Shown piece by piece: positions 32,601-44,900 of a stretch of 64,000 bases of DNA (position 1 is the first letter of the stretch; each line of letters starts with the position of its first letter). Source of the DNA: Fragum whitleyi. Taxonomy: Eukaryota > Mollusca > Bivalvia > Cardiida > Cardiidae. The notes beneath the pieces are model-generated. The model saw only the letters and a program-made list of their open reading frames with translations. It had not been told where the DNA came from and searched no databases. The stretch covers positions 40,139,267 to 40,203,266 of the forward strand of contig OX411549.1 in the NCBI GenBank assembly GCA_948146395.1, written 5' to 3'. The translations under genes were made by a program, and so were the position numbers.

Positions 32601-35600
32601 AACTAAAAACATAACTACTCTGTATAAATAAAGCGGACTCATAGTTAAGGGTGTTTATGTATTTAGTTCCTTAAGTTCTATTCTTATTTCTTTTTTTTTT
32701 AAACACGAAACTAAAATATAAAAAGAATACAATTAAGTGACTTTTTGTTCGACACATCAGTTGTATAGACGACTCGTGACTCCAAAGTCTCTTCTATACT
32801 TTTTACAAACAAGATGCACTAGAAGGCCAGTATCGCTCCATTGGCATTGAATGCCTCGGAAAAATCAATTCTACAATAATGATAAATCTACTTGAACAGT
32901 ATTAACCTTCTAGATATAATCTTTTTGTAAGCAGATAATCACTTTTACAAAAAGACCCGTTTTTTCATAACGTGCAATAATATTTCCAAGTTTTTTTTTT
33001 TGTTTTTTTTTTCATTAACATTATTTTATCAAAATTTCATGAAAATCTGGCAACAAATGTACAAGTTGTCATAACGACATTTAAGCTCACAAGGGCCCAT
33101 GCCGAAGCATCATAGCACCTATAAACAAAGAAACCTGATAGAGCATGCCCATGTGTCATTCTGATGTTAAGTTTTATGAATTCTAACCAGTACTTTCAGA
33201 GAAGTTTTATTTTTTATTTTTTTCTCATATGGGTCCATTTTTGGTGACCCGACAGCCCATAAAACCCATGTTATTAGCTCAATCCCATTTTAACCCTTTC
33301 CTGTTTTACAAAATTTTGGACCTATCCTAATTCAAAGGTTTTGCAGACGAAAATTTAAAGTGGATTTGATTTGAAAAATTTCTATTCAGTAGGGTAGAAA
33401 ATAGTGTGGAAAAAGAAGAAATTGCTTGTCAGAAGCAATTTCTTCTTTTTTCACAATGTTTTCTCAATCATAAAATCACAGGCACGTAAAAAGCAGTGAT
33501 TAAACAGCAAATGGTTAATGAAGAAAGCTGATAGAGCATATCCTAAGCATCATTCCTGTGAAGTTTTGTTAAATGCTTACTAGTTCATTCAGAGAAGAAG
33601 ACTGTTGTGTTTTTTTTTTATATTTCACCATATGGGACCATTTTTCGGTGTCTCAACATTCAGAAGTGCCCATGTTATGCGCAAAATCAGATTTTAAGGC
33701 AGAAATCTGAAAGAGCATGTCCTTTGCATTCCTTTGTAGTTTGGTTGAGTGCTAGCGAGAAGTTTAATAGAAGATTTTTTAATATAAATTATCATATGGG
33801 ACCATTTTTCGGTGACGCAACAGCCCGTCGATGCCATGCAAGGAAGAAGTCTGAAAGAGGGCGTCCTAAGCATCATTCCTGTAAAGTTTGGCTAAATACT
33901 GATCTATAGTTTAAGAGAAGGAGATTTTTTCTCCATATTTCACCACCATTTTTGGCTCTTTTTTGGGTGACCCATCAGACAGTTAAACCCATTTTATTGG
34001 CACATCCAAAAGTTAAAGAAGAAATTTTAAAGAGCATGTCCCAAGGATCATTCCTGATAAAGTTGATTGAATTCTGCCCAGTAGTTTCAGAGTAGAAGAT
34101 ATTTAAAGAAAAAGTTAACTGCCGGACGGACGGACGGACGCAATGGCACACGAAGGACACTAGGCCATGACAATAGCTCCACTGGTAAACGACCTGTGGA
34201 GCTTAAAACTGTCCAAGAAGCAATTTATCCTGTTCGATTACTTATTTCAGAAGTTCTCGAAGTATTCAAGAATAATAATACATCAAATACTGTATTTTTT
34301 TTTCTACACTAGGCGGAGATTATACCTTGTTTGGGCCAGTTGATACCGCTTTTGGATTGTACCTGGACAATCTACTTGACCCCAGTCAGACGAATTCACA
34401 ACTTGTTTACCAAGGTAAAAATTTTGTGAACGGGCGACCAAAACCACGAAACTATCAAGTTTCATTTTTGAATCAAATTAAATGTTGCTTCTATTTACAA
34501 AAAAGACAGTTTGCTCAGCTAAACAATCTAGCAGATTGAAATTGTAAAAGAGCATAAGCAGTTGCCCAACATTAGAGGTCTCATCTCATTATAGAATAGC
34601 CAGACCATTACGGAAAAGGGATATTTTGTTCAAATCCAACAACTTCATTCCGACTCGATAAAAGTTGCCTAAATTTGATCAGAATGTAAACAAATGTTCC
34701 TACTAGGCAATACTTCACCCTTAGGTATAAAACTCAGTCTCAAAAGTTTCTCATGAAACAATCAATTTTCATTTATTTTGTCAACATACATGTCAAACCG
34801 GTTTGGTCTGTTTTCAAAATAGATGGTTGGTATGGTGCAACATCACACCATGATTTTGTGAAATATTTTCTGCGATTTATTTCAAATTTTAGTTTTTGGG
34901 ATTCAATGTTATATAATAAATCACTTTATACTTTTCATTTTGTGAAATAGAAATTGCTATTTTTTTAACAACCTTACATGTATATAAACTATCAATGTCC
35001 TTTTATGTTGTATTAACACACCATACCTTACAAAGATCTAAACGTTTACAAAATTAGAATGACATATTTGACATATGTGCTTATAAAAAAAGTCAAAATA
35101 AATTGCTTGCATAACTACTTTTTAGGCCTGTGTTTTATACCAACGGTTGTAGTAGTATCTGAGTAGTACTTTAGAATGTACTTTGTAAAAATATAAGCTA
35201 ATTTTATCCAACGGTCATGAAGTTGCTTGTTCTGTACAAAATGACCCTTTTCCATAATGTTTTAGCTATACCGCTATAGCTATGGTAGTCTTATGTTGCT
35301 AAACTGCTTGTGCTCATGAATAGCTTCATTTTGATATATAATATACTTGGCATACTGCTTTTATTGGCAAAGGAAGTGCCCTTAAAATTGGGTCTGAAAA
35401 CGTTACATGAACCTAAACAGCTTTCTAGACTATATTTTCGAAGATATAGCCGCCCTGCTACGCTTAAAAATGGCTTTTCAAACTAAGGGCTTTCTCATTT
35501 TCCTTGCATACTCAATGTGAGACCAGAATATCGAAACTACATCACTACGCATGGAAAGCAGCTTGTGTGTGGTAGAGGGACGGTCAGGCTAGTCACGATA

Positions 35601-37981
35601 ACGTACCCCCGTCCCTTTTGATAGTCTCGTCATCAAAATATAACATAAACGGCTACATTATTGCAGCTAATATCAGGCACTCACAGATCATCTGTGATGT
35701 AACTTCGCATCTAATCAACGCCTTTATTTTTGGTAGATGGACAGTTTTAATAAGAACCATACTTTCCAAATACGAATTTTCACACCTCTCGCCATCTCCT
35801 GTAGCGCATACAGCCCTTTTATGCCGTATCCGATTTAATTGTTATATATCTTTTATAGTAAGACTTTGTCAGGTCAAATACATTGAAAAAAAAACGTAAG
35901 ACCGAAAGGGACCATTTGGGTAGAAAATTCCCCGACGACGATATAACTGAAATAATGTTGAAAGCGGCGTTAAACTCCATTCAATCAATCAATCATTGGG
36001 TAGAAAATACTTAGATTGCGCAGGCTGACAATTTTCGGCGCATTTTCACTATTTGTAGATTTTCCGAATCAAAACTTCTACATCGTAGTAATCGAAATGC
36101 GATATCTGGTTAATCTCTTCTTAAATCGATCTTGATTTCAAAAAATTTTTGTACGGAGTTCCAACATAGTCATTTTAAGGCCACATATATTTGTTGTAGC
36201 TGTATTGAAATATCACGTGGTACCTGGTGGACGGACAGCTAGCCAGCTGACAAACGGACAGGTCCTATATACCCTACATGGAATACCTATAAACATAGCA
36301 GTGAATTCATCAGGTAAAATCTTACACACTGACACACACACACAAAAAGTTTACTATGTAATTTGATGTATAGTTGGTACAGCTTTACTTGGAATAGCAA
36401 CTGGAGGCAAGGAAAGGGATGTGGTGGTAGTACTGGTGTGAGAAATACCAGGAATCCATCGTTAGGTGCTCCAGTCGTCGCGATATAACTGAGAGATTGT
36501 TGAAAGCGACGTAAAACCCCAAATCAAATCAAATCAAATTACTTAAATACCACGTGGTACCCGGAACCGGACAGCTAGCCAGCTGAAAAACGGATAGGTC
36601 CTATATAAAAGCTTAATGGACTACCACAGTCAATTCATCAGGTAAAATTTTACAATACTCAGATTACTCTTAACAGTCAAGTTGGTTCGCCTATATATAC
36701 AGAAATATCGCTTGGTACCATGTGGCCGGACTGCTAGCCAGCTGGCAAACGTACAGGCTTATATACGAAACAATGACTACCTATAAACTTCACTGTCAAA
36801 TCATCAGGCAGAAGCTTACACACCGAAAATTTCTTTTTGCTCTTAACAGTTTATTTGAGCGGCATTAGACGTGACAGGTCACGTGTATTCTTTACAGCTG
36901 TGCTGAAATAGCACTTGGTACTCGGTGTCCGTACAGCTAGTCAGCTGACTAACGGACATGTTTTTTACACAACATGAACTGTCTATGTAAATCACAGTCA
37001 ATTCATCAGTTAAAATCTATCCTAGATCATCGTTGGGGTGTTCGATCTGCGTCTTCGCGAATTTTTCAAACATTTGGTAAAATTTATCAATGTAAATATA
37101 AAAGAAAAAAATCAGTGATAAATAAAACACGGAACATATATAGGATCTGTCTCGAGGTTTTTTTTTTTTTTTTTGAGACACGCTAATCTTATTTTATATC
37201 AGCACCAGTATTAACGTTAAACCCCATTTTCGGAACGTCAAAATGATGTACGAGTAAATACTTCGATAACGTTCGCGAGACAATGTCGTGATGACATCAT
37301 TTAGAATGTGATCGTACTTGTCTACCACAGGCATATATCCAGAAGATGATCGTTGTTCGTTAAAAAAATAAATACAAGGATAGCCATGTGATACATAGAA
37401 AATAACATGTTATTGTCTAAAAATAACAATGTTATCTGGTCGAGGTTGGGAGAATTTATCATGACAAGACTTTGCCGAGGCATGATGATTTCTCCCAGCC
37501 GAGACCAGATAACATTGATATTTTAAGTCACTTACATGTTATTCTATTTATCATGCAACCGTTTTTCAGTGCTAAAGTATGATAAGCCATTAAAAATCAA
37601 AGAAATTCAGGTGTAAGTGTGTGCAAATTGTTTCTAAAAATAGACTGTCTGATATCATGATATGTTATCAGACAGGTGATATCGGGTCAATACTTACTGC
37701 ATTGCATGACAAAGTGTTATACTTGCTTGCATATTTAGATCTGAGGAAAGAAATGTTATTACAAATATGAATTTAACGAAGAAAGTCGGGTGTGATTAAA
37801 TGAAGTTTATTTTGATAAGAATATGCACATTTGAATTGTTTTATTTTTATTTTTTATAGGTGTATTCATCAACAACCGTGCTAAAGTTATAGAAGCCGAC
37901 ATTATCTGCTCGAATGGAGTCATTCATGCTATTGACGACATCAATGTCCCTTCCGACATTAACCAAGTTGTTCAAGGTTAA
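29686..37981 (+). CDS. FAS1-C: secreted protein with two fasciclin (FAS1) domains, complete
   Basis: Six exons: 29686-29845, 30633-30841, 32337-32556, 34313-34414, 36200-36313 and 37860-37981. Phases are 1,0,1,1,1 as in FAS1-B; 927 nt, 308 aa. The start was chosen because it opens a signal peptide (VVSVIGFSLG) followed by FEDKSIVQWL, which aligns with FAS1-B residue 18 onward. Domain 1 has H1 TVFAPTNLAF, LQHHVVPSY and H2 KIVNNGIIHEIDTVLLP. Domain 2 has H1 YTLFGPVDTAF (Gly in place of the usual Ala), LKYHVVPGGRTASQL and H2 IICSNGVIHAIDDINVP. Exon 3 is 12 nt longer than in FAS1-B (an inserted Ser/Thr-rich stretch before domain 2). The mature chain has only one cysteine, in the last H2. Sequons: NFS, NVS, NSS. 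Intron 5 contains three decayed copies of exon 5. An AATAAA lies at 38001-38006. The arrestin gene converges from the other strand. Confidence 0.92.
30905..31235. repeat. Two tandem ~170-bp hairpin units
   Basis: Each unit holds AATGTCGTTGC, ATCGAAACTACAGCT..AGCTGTAGTTA (a stem with a short loop), TTTTGATTATTCACT and a CTCGGA..GCGTATA end. It lies in FAS1-C intron 2. Confidence 0.75.
31582..31832. repeat. MITE family H (TGTGACCCGTC ends), copy 1
   Basis: Ends TGTGACCCG..CGAAAAGGGACCAT and ATGGTCCCTTTTCGCGTGAC are inverted. The centre holds an imperfect hairpin (CCTAGTCAGTCTG..CAGACTAGGG-like). Other copies: 41312-41544 and 53984-54246. Confidence 0.85.
33035..34205 (-). repeat. Pearl-like element D in FAS1-C intron 3
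   Basis: Units are marked by AGAGCATGTCC..CATTCCTG at about 33531, 33712, 33853 and 34031, with an older one at 33139, spaced 140-180 bp. The closing head has GGACGGACGGACG and CCATGACAATAGCTCCACTGG, the reverse of the heads in B and at 28308. Confidence 0.75.
34547..35400 (+). repeat. Unclassified ~0.85-kb repeat, copy 1
   Basis: It is collinear with 55130-55990 in the same orientation (TTTGATCAGAATG, GGTATAAAACTCAG, CATTTTGTGA, TTGCTTGTTCTGTACAAAAT, TTTTCCATAATGTTTT). No terminal repeats or ORF domain seen. Confidence 0.75.
35925..35998 (+). mobile_element. SINE family A, 3'-end fragment
   Basis: GACGATATAACTGAAATAAT, GAAAGCGGCGTTAAACTCC and an ATCAATCAATCA tail match the 3' end of the SINE at 47468-47745. 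Confidence 0.8.
36385..36533 (+). mobile_element. SINE family A, 5'-truncated copy
   Basis: GGATGTGGTGG, AAATACCAGGAATCCAT, GTTAGGTGCTCCAG, CGATATAACTGA and an AAATCAAATCAAATC tail. It is inserted just before decayed exon-5 copy 1 of FAS1-C. Confidence 0.85.
36534..36650 (+). pseudogene. Decayed copy 1 of FAS1-C exon 5
   Basis: It aligns over its length with live exon 5 (36200-36313): shared CACGTGGTACC, GGACAGCTAGCCAGCTG and a CATCAGGTAAAAT donor. A one-base deletion before the TASQL codons breaks the frame and TAG codons follow. The acceptor side was replaced by a SINE tail inserted immediately upstream. Confidence 0.85.
36700..36825 (+). pseudogene. Decayed copy 2 of FAS1-C exon 5
   Basis: It shares GCTAGCCAGCTGGCAAACG, the CAATTCATCAG-like 3' end and surrounding intron sequence with exon 5. 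It is shifted by indels and the donor has become GCAGAAG, so it cannot splice in frame. Confidence 0.8.
36890..37022 (+). pseudogene. Decayed copy 3 of FAS1-C exon 5
   Basis: It keeps the acceptor-like TTTACAG|CTGTGCTGAAATA start, the TACAGCTAGTCAGCTGAC core and CAGTCAATTCATCAG end. The frame starts AVLK, but the next codon after it is TAG (in place of Tyr) and the donor GT is changed to TTAAAA. Confidence 0.85.
37385..37725 (+). repeat. Palindromic MITE-like element, copy 1
   Basis: GTTATCTGGTCGAGGTTGGG and GCCGAGACCAGATAAC form a long stem around ACTTTGCCGAGG. The right part (CAAATTGTTTCTAAAAATAG, GACAGGTGATATC) is collinear with 40915-41230. Confidence 0.8.
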
Positions 37982-38000
37982 TGTGAAATTCTATTTTGTG

Positions 38001-38006
38001 AATAAA
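38001..38006 (+). terminator. Polyadenylation signal of FAS1-C
   Basis: AATAAA 20 bp after the stop codon. The spacing and context resemble FAS1-A and FAS1-B. Confidence 0.6.
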
Positions 38007-38039
38007 AACTGTAATTTATGAATCTTATCCATTGTAAAT

Positions 38040-38812
38040 TTCGCTTATAAGACCAATCGTTGAGTACGGGGATATTGTTTTGGATACCATTAATATAAGT
38101 CAAGAGGAAGAATTAAAAAAAATCAAAATGAAGCTGCAAGAATTGAAAACGGATACAACATATTGGTTTCAATTGTAAATTAATGAGGGAATCAAGGTTG
38201 GAAACGGTGAGGGAACAGAAGCGTAAACGCAAACTTTTATTGTTTTTAAAATGAAATCTTGTCTTGCTCCAAACTACCTTAAAGTGCGTTAGTTCTATTA
38301 CAGTTGGAAGTTAATCTTCGTATTATCATCGTATTTCAAATCAGATAAGAAGTATTGCATGCCAAATTAACCATTATAAATTGTTTATTCCAAGTCAATT
38401 ATAGGCCAATGGAATTAATTTCATCCTGAAATTAAAAAGCCTAATCACTGGCATCATTTAAACTCGAACCGAATAGGGACAAGCCTGTTCCGAATAAGTT
38501 GTATATATACGGAGAAAAGAAAATGCAAACAACTCGTGCTCGCTTAAGAAACAATTGTAGCTCTCTTTTATCGAAATATCGTGGAATCTCCTCTCTGTAC
38601 ATGTGGCGAAATCGAATCTAGTATACAGTTTTTCCATAAATGCAGACTGTATCCTGACTTAAGAATATTTCGCATTCAATCAGAACTTTCCTCTGTTGAT
38701 ATTAAAAACATTCTGTTTGGTAATACAAATATTTCACAACAGAATAACCACAAGTTGTTTGATGCTTTAAACGAATTTATACGTAGGAGTGAAATATTTC
38801 AGTAGTGTACTC
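38040..38812 (+). pseudogene. LINE remnant (reverse transcriptase C-terminus)
   Basis: Frames give LIRPIVEYGDIVWDT, IQNEAARI, RARLRNNCSSLLSKYR and ESPLCTCGEIESSIQFFHKC, the usual C-terminal signature of a CR1/L2-like LINE, with several frame breaks. It fills the gap between the convergent FAS1-C and arrestin genes. Confidence 0.85.
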
Positions 38813-38900
38813 CAAAAAGGAAAGGAAAAAAAACAGGAAATCGTCAAATGGGCCCTTCTTTTCACTTACCAATAACCTTTATAAAGAAAGCCGATCAATT

Positions 38901-41900
38901 CTAAAATTCTGTATCATTAAAAGTATCAGTTTCGTTGTGATTTCCATGTTGATTAGTTTCAACAGCAGTGTTGACCGACACATAACTGGCTTCTCTACTC
39001 CTACCAGATTTACTCTCTTGGTATAGTTCTTCATCATCAAATTCAGCTCCTTCATTAACCGTACCTTTGAAAGAATATACAAACAATATACATGTAATAT
39101 GTGTGGTATTACTGCATTATACAAGGATAAGAAAGCTAACCCTTATTTATTAATTTTATTTTTCTGCCTTTATGCGATAAGATCGTTTTCCCTACTCAAT
39201 CCACCAACCACCACCCCGGTCACAGTGTATAATGACATTTTTGAACGATATAGATCTATATTCCTTTTTTAATTATTATTTTACGTGCATACGTTTATCA
39301 TCTTCATAGATGTGTTACTTTGAGATGGGAGACTTTAAAAAAGCGAAATGTCCCGCCCTGTGTTCTGAAAAACCAAACGGTCCAAACAGTTTGCATATTT
39401 AACAACGCTTTGTAGGTGCACTTGCGTGTAAAGCGGGGTACAATTGGCAAGCAGTTTGTACCGTTTTGTCATCCTGAACGCCGGGCTTGTTTCTCAAGAT
39501 CCTTACCTTCTATGAACCGTACAGCCCGTTTACGCCTTTTATAAATTTCACCTAGAGTCCTCTCCCTTTCAAGAATTGACAGATTTCTCATTGGTGGATA
39601 CAATGCTTGAAGCTCGGTACCGATTGGTGCAACGCTTATTGTAGGCGTGGTAATACGTTTACCAGCGTCTGCTATAATTGGATCAGGTTGAAATGGTTGG
39701 CAAAGAGTTTCGGATGCTTCTTCGATCGAACTGTTTTCTGGAAAGGATCCACCAAAAGGCACTGTTCCGATAATGACTAACAATGGGATTCGAAGGTTAT
39801 ATTCCTCTATTGGAGAACTGACTTTCAGCTATGAAATATACAAAATTGTTCAATTGAACAAATGAAAAGTAGTATTGATACATATACATATATACTATCC
39901 AAGGCATTATTTCACAACCGGAATTTATGCGTTGGCTAATCGAATTTTGTTTTTGTAACATATTTCAATGAAATAAAGATAAAATTCCGTTGCATATTCG
40001 GAAATAAGAATTATTTTTATTATGAAAACGTTCTTTGAAAGATCCGCCCGAATTTTTTGTACTCTGAATACTAGAAATGCAATTAAGGGCATTTTTTTTT
40101 ATCAAAATCATTAATGTATGATCAAAAAAGTGTGCGTTCAGGATGAAAAAAAACCGGTGCAAACAGTTTGGCAATTTTACTCCGCATTATGCGCAACTGC
40201 ACGTGTAAAGCGGAATATAATTGGAAAACTGTTTGCACTGTGTTGTCATCCTGGACGCAGAGCAGGTAATCACATCAGTTTAAGAAGTTCTCGTCGTACA
40301 TCTATATTATAAATACAAACGTATGCGATATAAATTATAAAAGTCGTATGTGTCTCGAATTATTTTACCTCAACAACGTAATCAACGTCAATAAAGGAAC
40401 ACCCCGGCAGTGACGTTACTGGGACAAACGTCGGTATTTTCAACTCTTCATCCTGATATTCATCTACACGCCCGGGTTTTATTTTACCTCGTGTTTTTTC
40501 TGCCAACGTCTTCTTTTCAATCGTATTCGATTCGAATGGTGAATCTCCATATGTGACGACCTGTAGCATTTGTAAGAACAATTCTTATTTCATTTGTAAC
40601 AAAGGTACTTGAGTTTTTTTTGTATTTTGCGAAACGTAGACCGCCTACCGATATTTTCTCATTGGAAGGATGTTTTTTTTTTCTTTTTTCTTTTTTCAAC
40701 TTTGGAAATGTCGTCAAGAAAAATATGCAATGACTAAAAAAAGGCCCTGTGGACAAGACGTCTATTTTATTTGAATGGATATTTCAATTTCGATTCGAAC
40801 GGATCATTCCCTTTCTCGACGGGTCTCTTTTTATATATATAAAAAAAAAAAAAACAACAAAACAACTTAGTTATAAATAATTGAAGCCTGCTATTTTGCT
40901 TATAATAAATGAATGTGAAACATAGAGAATATCATGTTAATGTCTTAAGATATAAATGTTATGTGGTCGAGGTTGTGAGAATTTATTATGACGAGGCAGT
41001 GTGTCATGATAGTTTGTCACAGCCGATACCAGATAAAATTGCTATCTTAAAACACTTACATGATATTCTATTTATCATGTAATCATTTTCAGCGCTTAAT
41101 TATAATAAACCCTTAAATATCAAAGAAATTTGGATGGAAGCGTATGCGAATTGTTTCTAAAAATAGACTGCCTGATATCATGTGATGTTACCGGACAGGT
41201 GATATCAGATCAATAGAGGCTTCATTGCATGATTATTTACTCACAAAATTGCGCTTACATGATGAAACCAAATTGCACCATGTTTCTCCGCCAAGCTTTA
41301 TCCGTAACAAATGTGACCCGTCGCGCGAAAAGGTACCATCTGGGATCTCTGTAAAATATTTTTTTGAAATAGAGATTGGGTCTAGTATAGGTCAACTAGA
41401 GGACGGATATCAAAAATTCTTTACCAGGATGTTAGATTGATCATTATAGATTTAGAAATTAAGTAAAGTTTGAAAAGTTTCCACCCTAGTCAGTCGACCC
41501 TTTACGCACTGCCCAGGTAGTCGCTTTTCGCGTGACGAGTCACAAATATGTTCTTACCCTGTAAAATTTCACTTTTGTAGCTTTAAGACTTGTGTCGGAG
41601 CTGTTGTATATTTCCGCAGTAAATACAATGGACTCGCCCGGGATGAATCCACGCTTGTTTATTCTAAGTGAGGCGTGGACGTAACCATTATTTATGCAGC
41701 ATCCGCACATGATACAAGAATCCTCGTCTTCTGCCGCATCCTGGAAAATATTAATTAGAAAATATCCTTTGTTTCAGTGTAAAATCGATAAAAATTTCAT
41801 TTGGTGAACAACAAAGGCTATATTTTCATGAGCCACGAGTGAAAATATAACCTTTGTTTTTCCACGGAATATAATATTTACGGCTCTTACTCGAAAAGCA

Positions 41901-44900
41901 AATGGTTTATTTCTTTAATGCAATTACAAGCGAAAAGTTTCAGGCAAATTTTTAAATTGCGTCATTTTGGGCGTCATTTCTTATCATGAGGTCATTTAGG
42001 TTTGTTAAATACACTGCTCAGATAACGTCAAATAGAGTGAATTGAACGAAAAAGGGTCACAATTTCTTGATAATTTCACGGGTTTGGTCGTGTGGTTACC
42101 TAGTGATAATCTACTGTTATTTCCGATTAACCACCAAATGGAGTCCAAACATATCCTTTAAGGGATAAAGAGCATGTATATGTGATTTGCCGGGCAAAAA
42201 TGGGCCATTTAGGTGATGCGTAAAGAGTCTAGTCTATCCTAGTCAGACTACTTGATCTTTAAGTCTGACTAGGCTCAGTTCTTTTCGCACTTGGCTAAAT
42301 TTCTTAATCATGATTGAGCATTCTATCACTCTGTATAAGAAATGCGACGCCGGTTGGAACAAATACCTTTTTCTTTCAAATTTCCTTCATGCAGAATAAG
42401 AGATTTCCCTTTTGGTGTGACAGCTCATTATTTCAATTAGTTGAGATGTAAACACTTTTTTTGTGTGTGTTTGTTGTTCTTTTTCTTTGAAAAACAAACA
42501 AACTTTGTGGACAAACCTTGTTTCAAGACCTTTTACGTTTTCCTCTAAATTTTCTCCAACCTTTTCAGTCTTCTTGGACGTCAAAAAGAGGGATCGAGCG
42601 GGGTTATATTAAAAGAAACCCTTACCATTGCCCCTGGCACTGTATTTAAATCTAATGGTCTCTGTACTCCGAACTCGACCTTTCCTGACTGATCCAACAA
42701 TCCCCATACACCGTATATTTTAGCCTTTACCCAGTAACGTATGTATCCATGTAACCCTGTAAAAGAATCAAGTTAGTGGCAGGATGAAAGACTCTGTACC
42801 TCGAACTCGATCTTTCCTGGCTGATCCAATAATCCCCATAGACCTTATGTTTAAGCCTTTACCCAGTAACGTATGTACTATATCCATGTAACTCTGAAAA
42901 AGGACTACGAAGTATCTGTAGTTAGTAATAGGATAAAAATCTTTGTACCTCGAATTCGAATTAGAAGCCTTTATTAAGAAACGAGAGTATCTGAGTAACC
43001 CAGTAGGGTAAAAACTTTTAATTCTGACCTTGACTTTCCTGGTGTTCCAATAAGCCCAAAACACCGTATATCTTAGCCCCTTCCTAGTAACGGATGAAAC
43101 CATCAAACCTTGTAATAGGATAAGGAATTATTAATAGCTAGTGAAGGATTGATTGATTGAATGGTGTTTAGCGCCACTTTCAAAATTTTTTTCAGATATA
43201 TCGCGGCGACTGGAGCACCTAACAATGGATTCTTGGTATTTCTCTCACTAGTAGAACCATCGAATTCTTTCATAACCTCTAAGTACTATCTCAATTAGGT
43301 CTACGATTATCAACCCATTGGTGAAAGACAAATAGTCGGAAAGAATGTGAGCCGCCGTCGGGGATCGAACCCGGGACCTCTAGATTGACAGTCCGACGCG
43401 CTACCAACTGCGCTATGATGGCGGCATAGCTAGTGAAGGAATACAAAATACGAACTCGTGTATGGTAGATGTAAATTACAAGCTGAGACACTTCGGATCG
43501 AATAGTTTCGAACCTAGTCAGCCTACGCCTTCAGCGCATTCTGACTAAGACCGATACTTCCCGCACATCTTACAATGTACAATTTTCATCTGATGGACCT
43601 TATGTAATTATTATCTATGTTTTTTCTTCCTTTAATGTATTGTAATAAGCCTCGGATATTGCGTTCGTCATTATTTGTCCGATTTTTGCCGTTTTTGTAA
43701 ATTAAAGATATTGCGTTCCTGTTTATTTCCTTGAGTATTGACGTCATAACACCGTCGTGTTACCTTGAGTTTATTGAATCATTATTTATCAATATCCGTT
43801 ACTCCAATCCTTTAATAGATGCTATATAGACTTGACGACCTTTAACGAATAAAATTCTGCCTTTTGTTTAAAAGATTTTTTCCCTCTGATTACAAGTATA
43901 TTTAGAAGAGAAAATAAAAGATGAAGTGGAAAATATAACTTAAAGTTGTACTTGATTTTTTTTTCTTTTTTTTTTCCACATGCTATATCATTAACCGGTA
44001 GTTAAAGTGTGGACCCGTAATAGTTTCGCAACGTTGCGGAAGTAATGAACTTTAACAGCGTTAACCGAGGTTTCCTAATGATTTTCGACATTGGGCCAAC
44101 TTATTTCTGACCCGCTTTCCGGTCGGGTGTAGACTAGTCTCGCTATCAAATATAAGAATAGCATATTCTAGGCTATTCTCAGTCGAAAGTCGGAACAGTC
44201 TAGAGCTGGAAGCCCGCTTTCTTAGAGATACTCTGACATTGCGAGAAACAGTACCCGCCCAGGATCAGAAATTGGCCCATACTGAAAGATCATGAGTTCC
44301 GAAATGTTGCAGAGCTATTACGGGTCCATAACCTTAAATAGATTGGTCGCTTAGTCACCCACATACAAAAAATCCTACCTTCAAACGATGACGGTATATT
44401 ATCAGGAATGGTGAAGTCAAAATTGAAGGTATTTTGTCCGCTGTCCAAAAACACGATGTGTGGGGGAGAACTCTTGTCGGGTACTGAATTGTATATAGGA
44501 CATTTGTTTATTTTAGTGTAATATCAATTTATCTTTAATTGGGTGAACAACACAAGCTTCATATGTTCACGGGCTGCTAAGCCAAGAGGGAAAATATTGC
44601 CTTTTAATTCAAGAAAACCAAAGATTTGCCAATCTTATCAAAAAAAAAAAAAAAAAAAAAACGATTGATTTTCCATTTATTAAATTCAAAAAGAGACGCA
44701 ATGTGAATCTTTTTCGACAATTTTACGCGTTTTTGTTTGAATGGGGTTTTACGCCGCTTTCAACAATCTTCCAGTTTATCGAGGGTTGGAGTACCTATTG
44801 ATGGATTCCTGGTATTTCCAACACCGGTACTACCATTACATATACAGTATTTCCTAGCCTCCATCTGCTATTCCGCATAGGTCTCTAATAATTAACCTAT

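Noticed and set aside
42387..42584. Lys/Glu-rich minus-strand ORF inside arrestin intron 4
   Set aside because: Exons 4 and 5 join in frame without it, and the arrestin fold has no segment to place there.
43340..43425. Possible functional tRNA gene on the minus strand
   Set aside because: The A and B boxes are good, but the anticodon stem is poor and it is the head of a SINE with a tail and target duplication.
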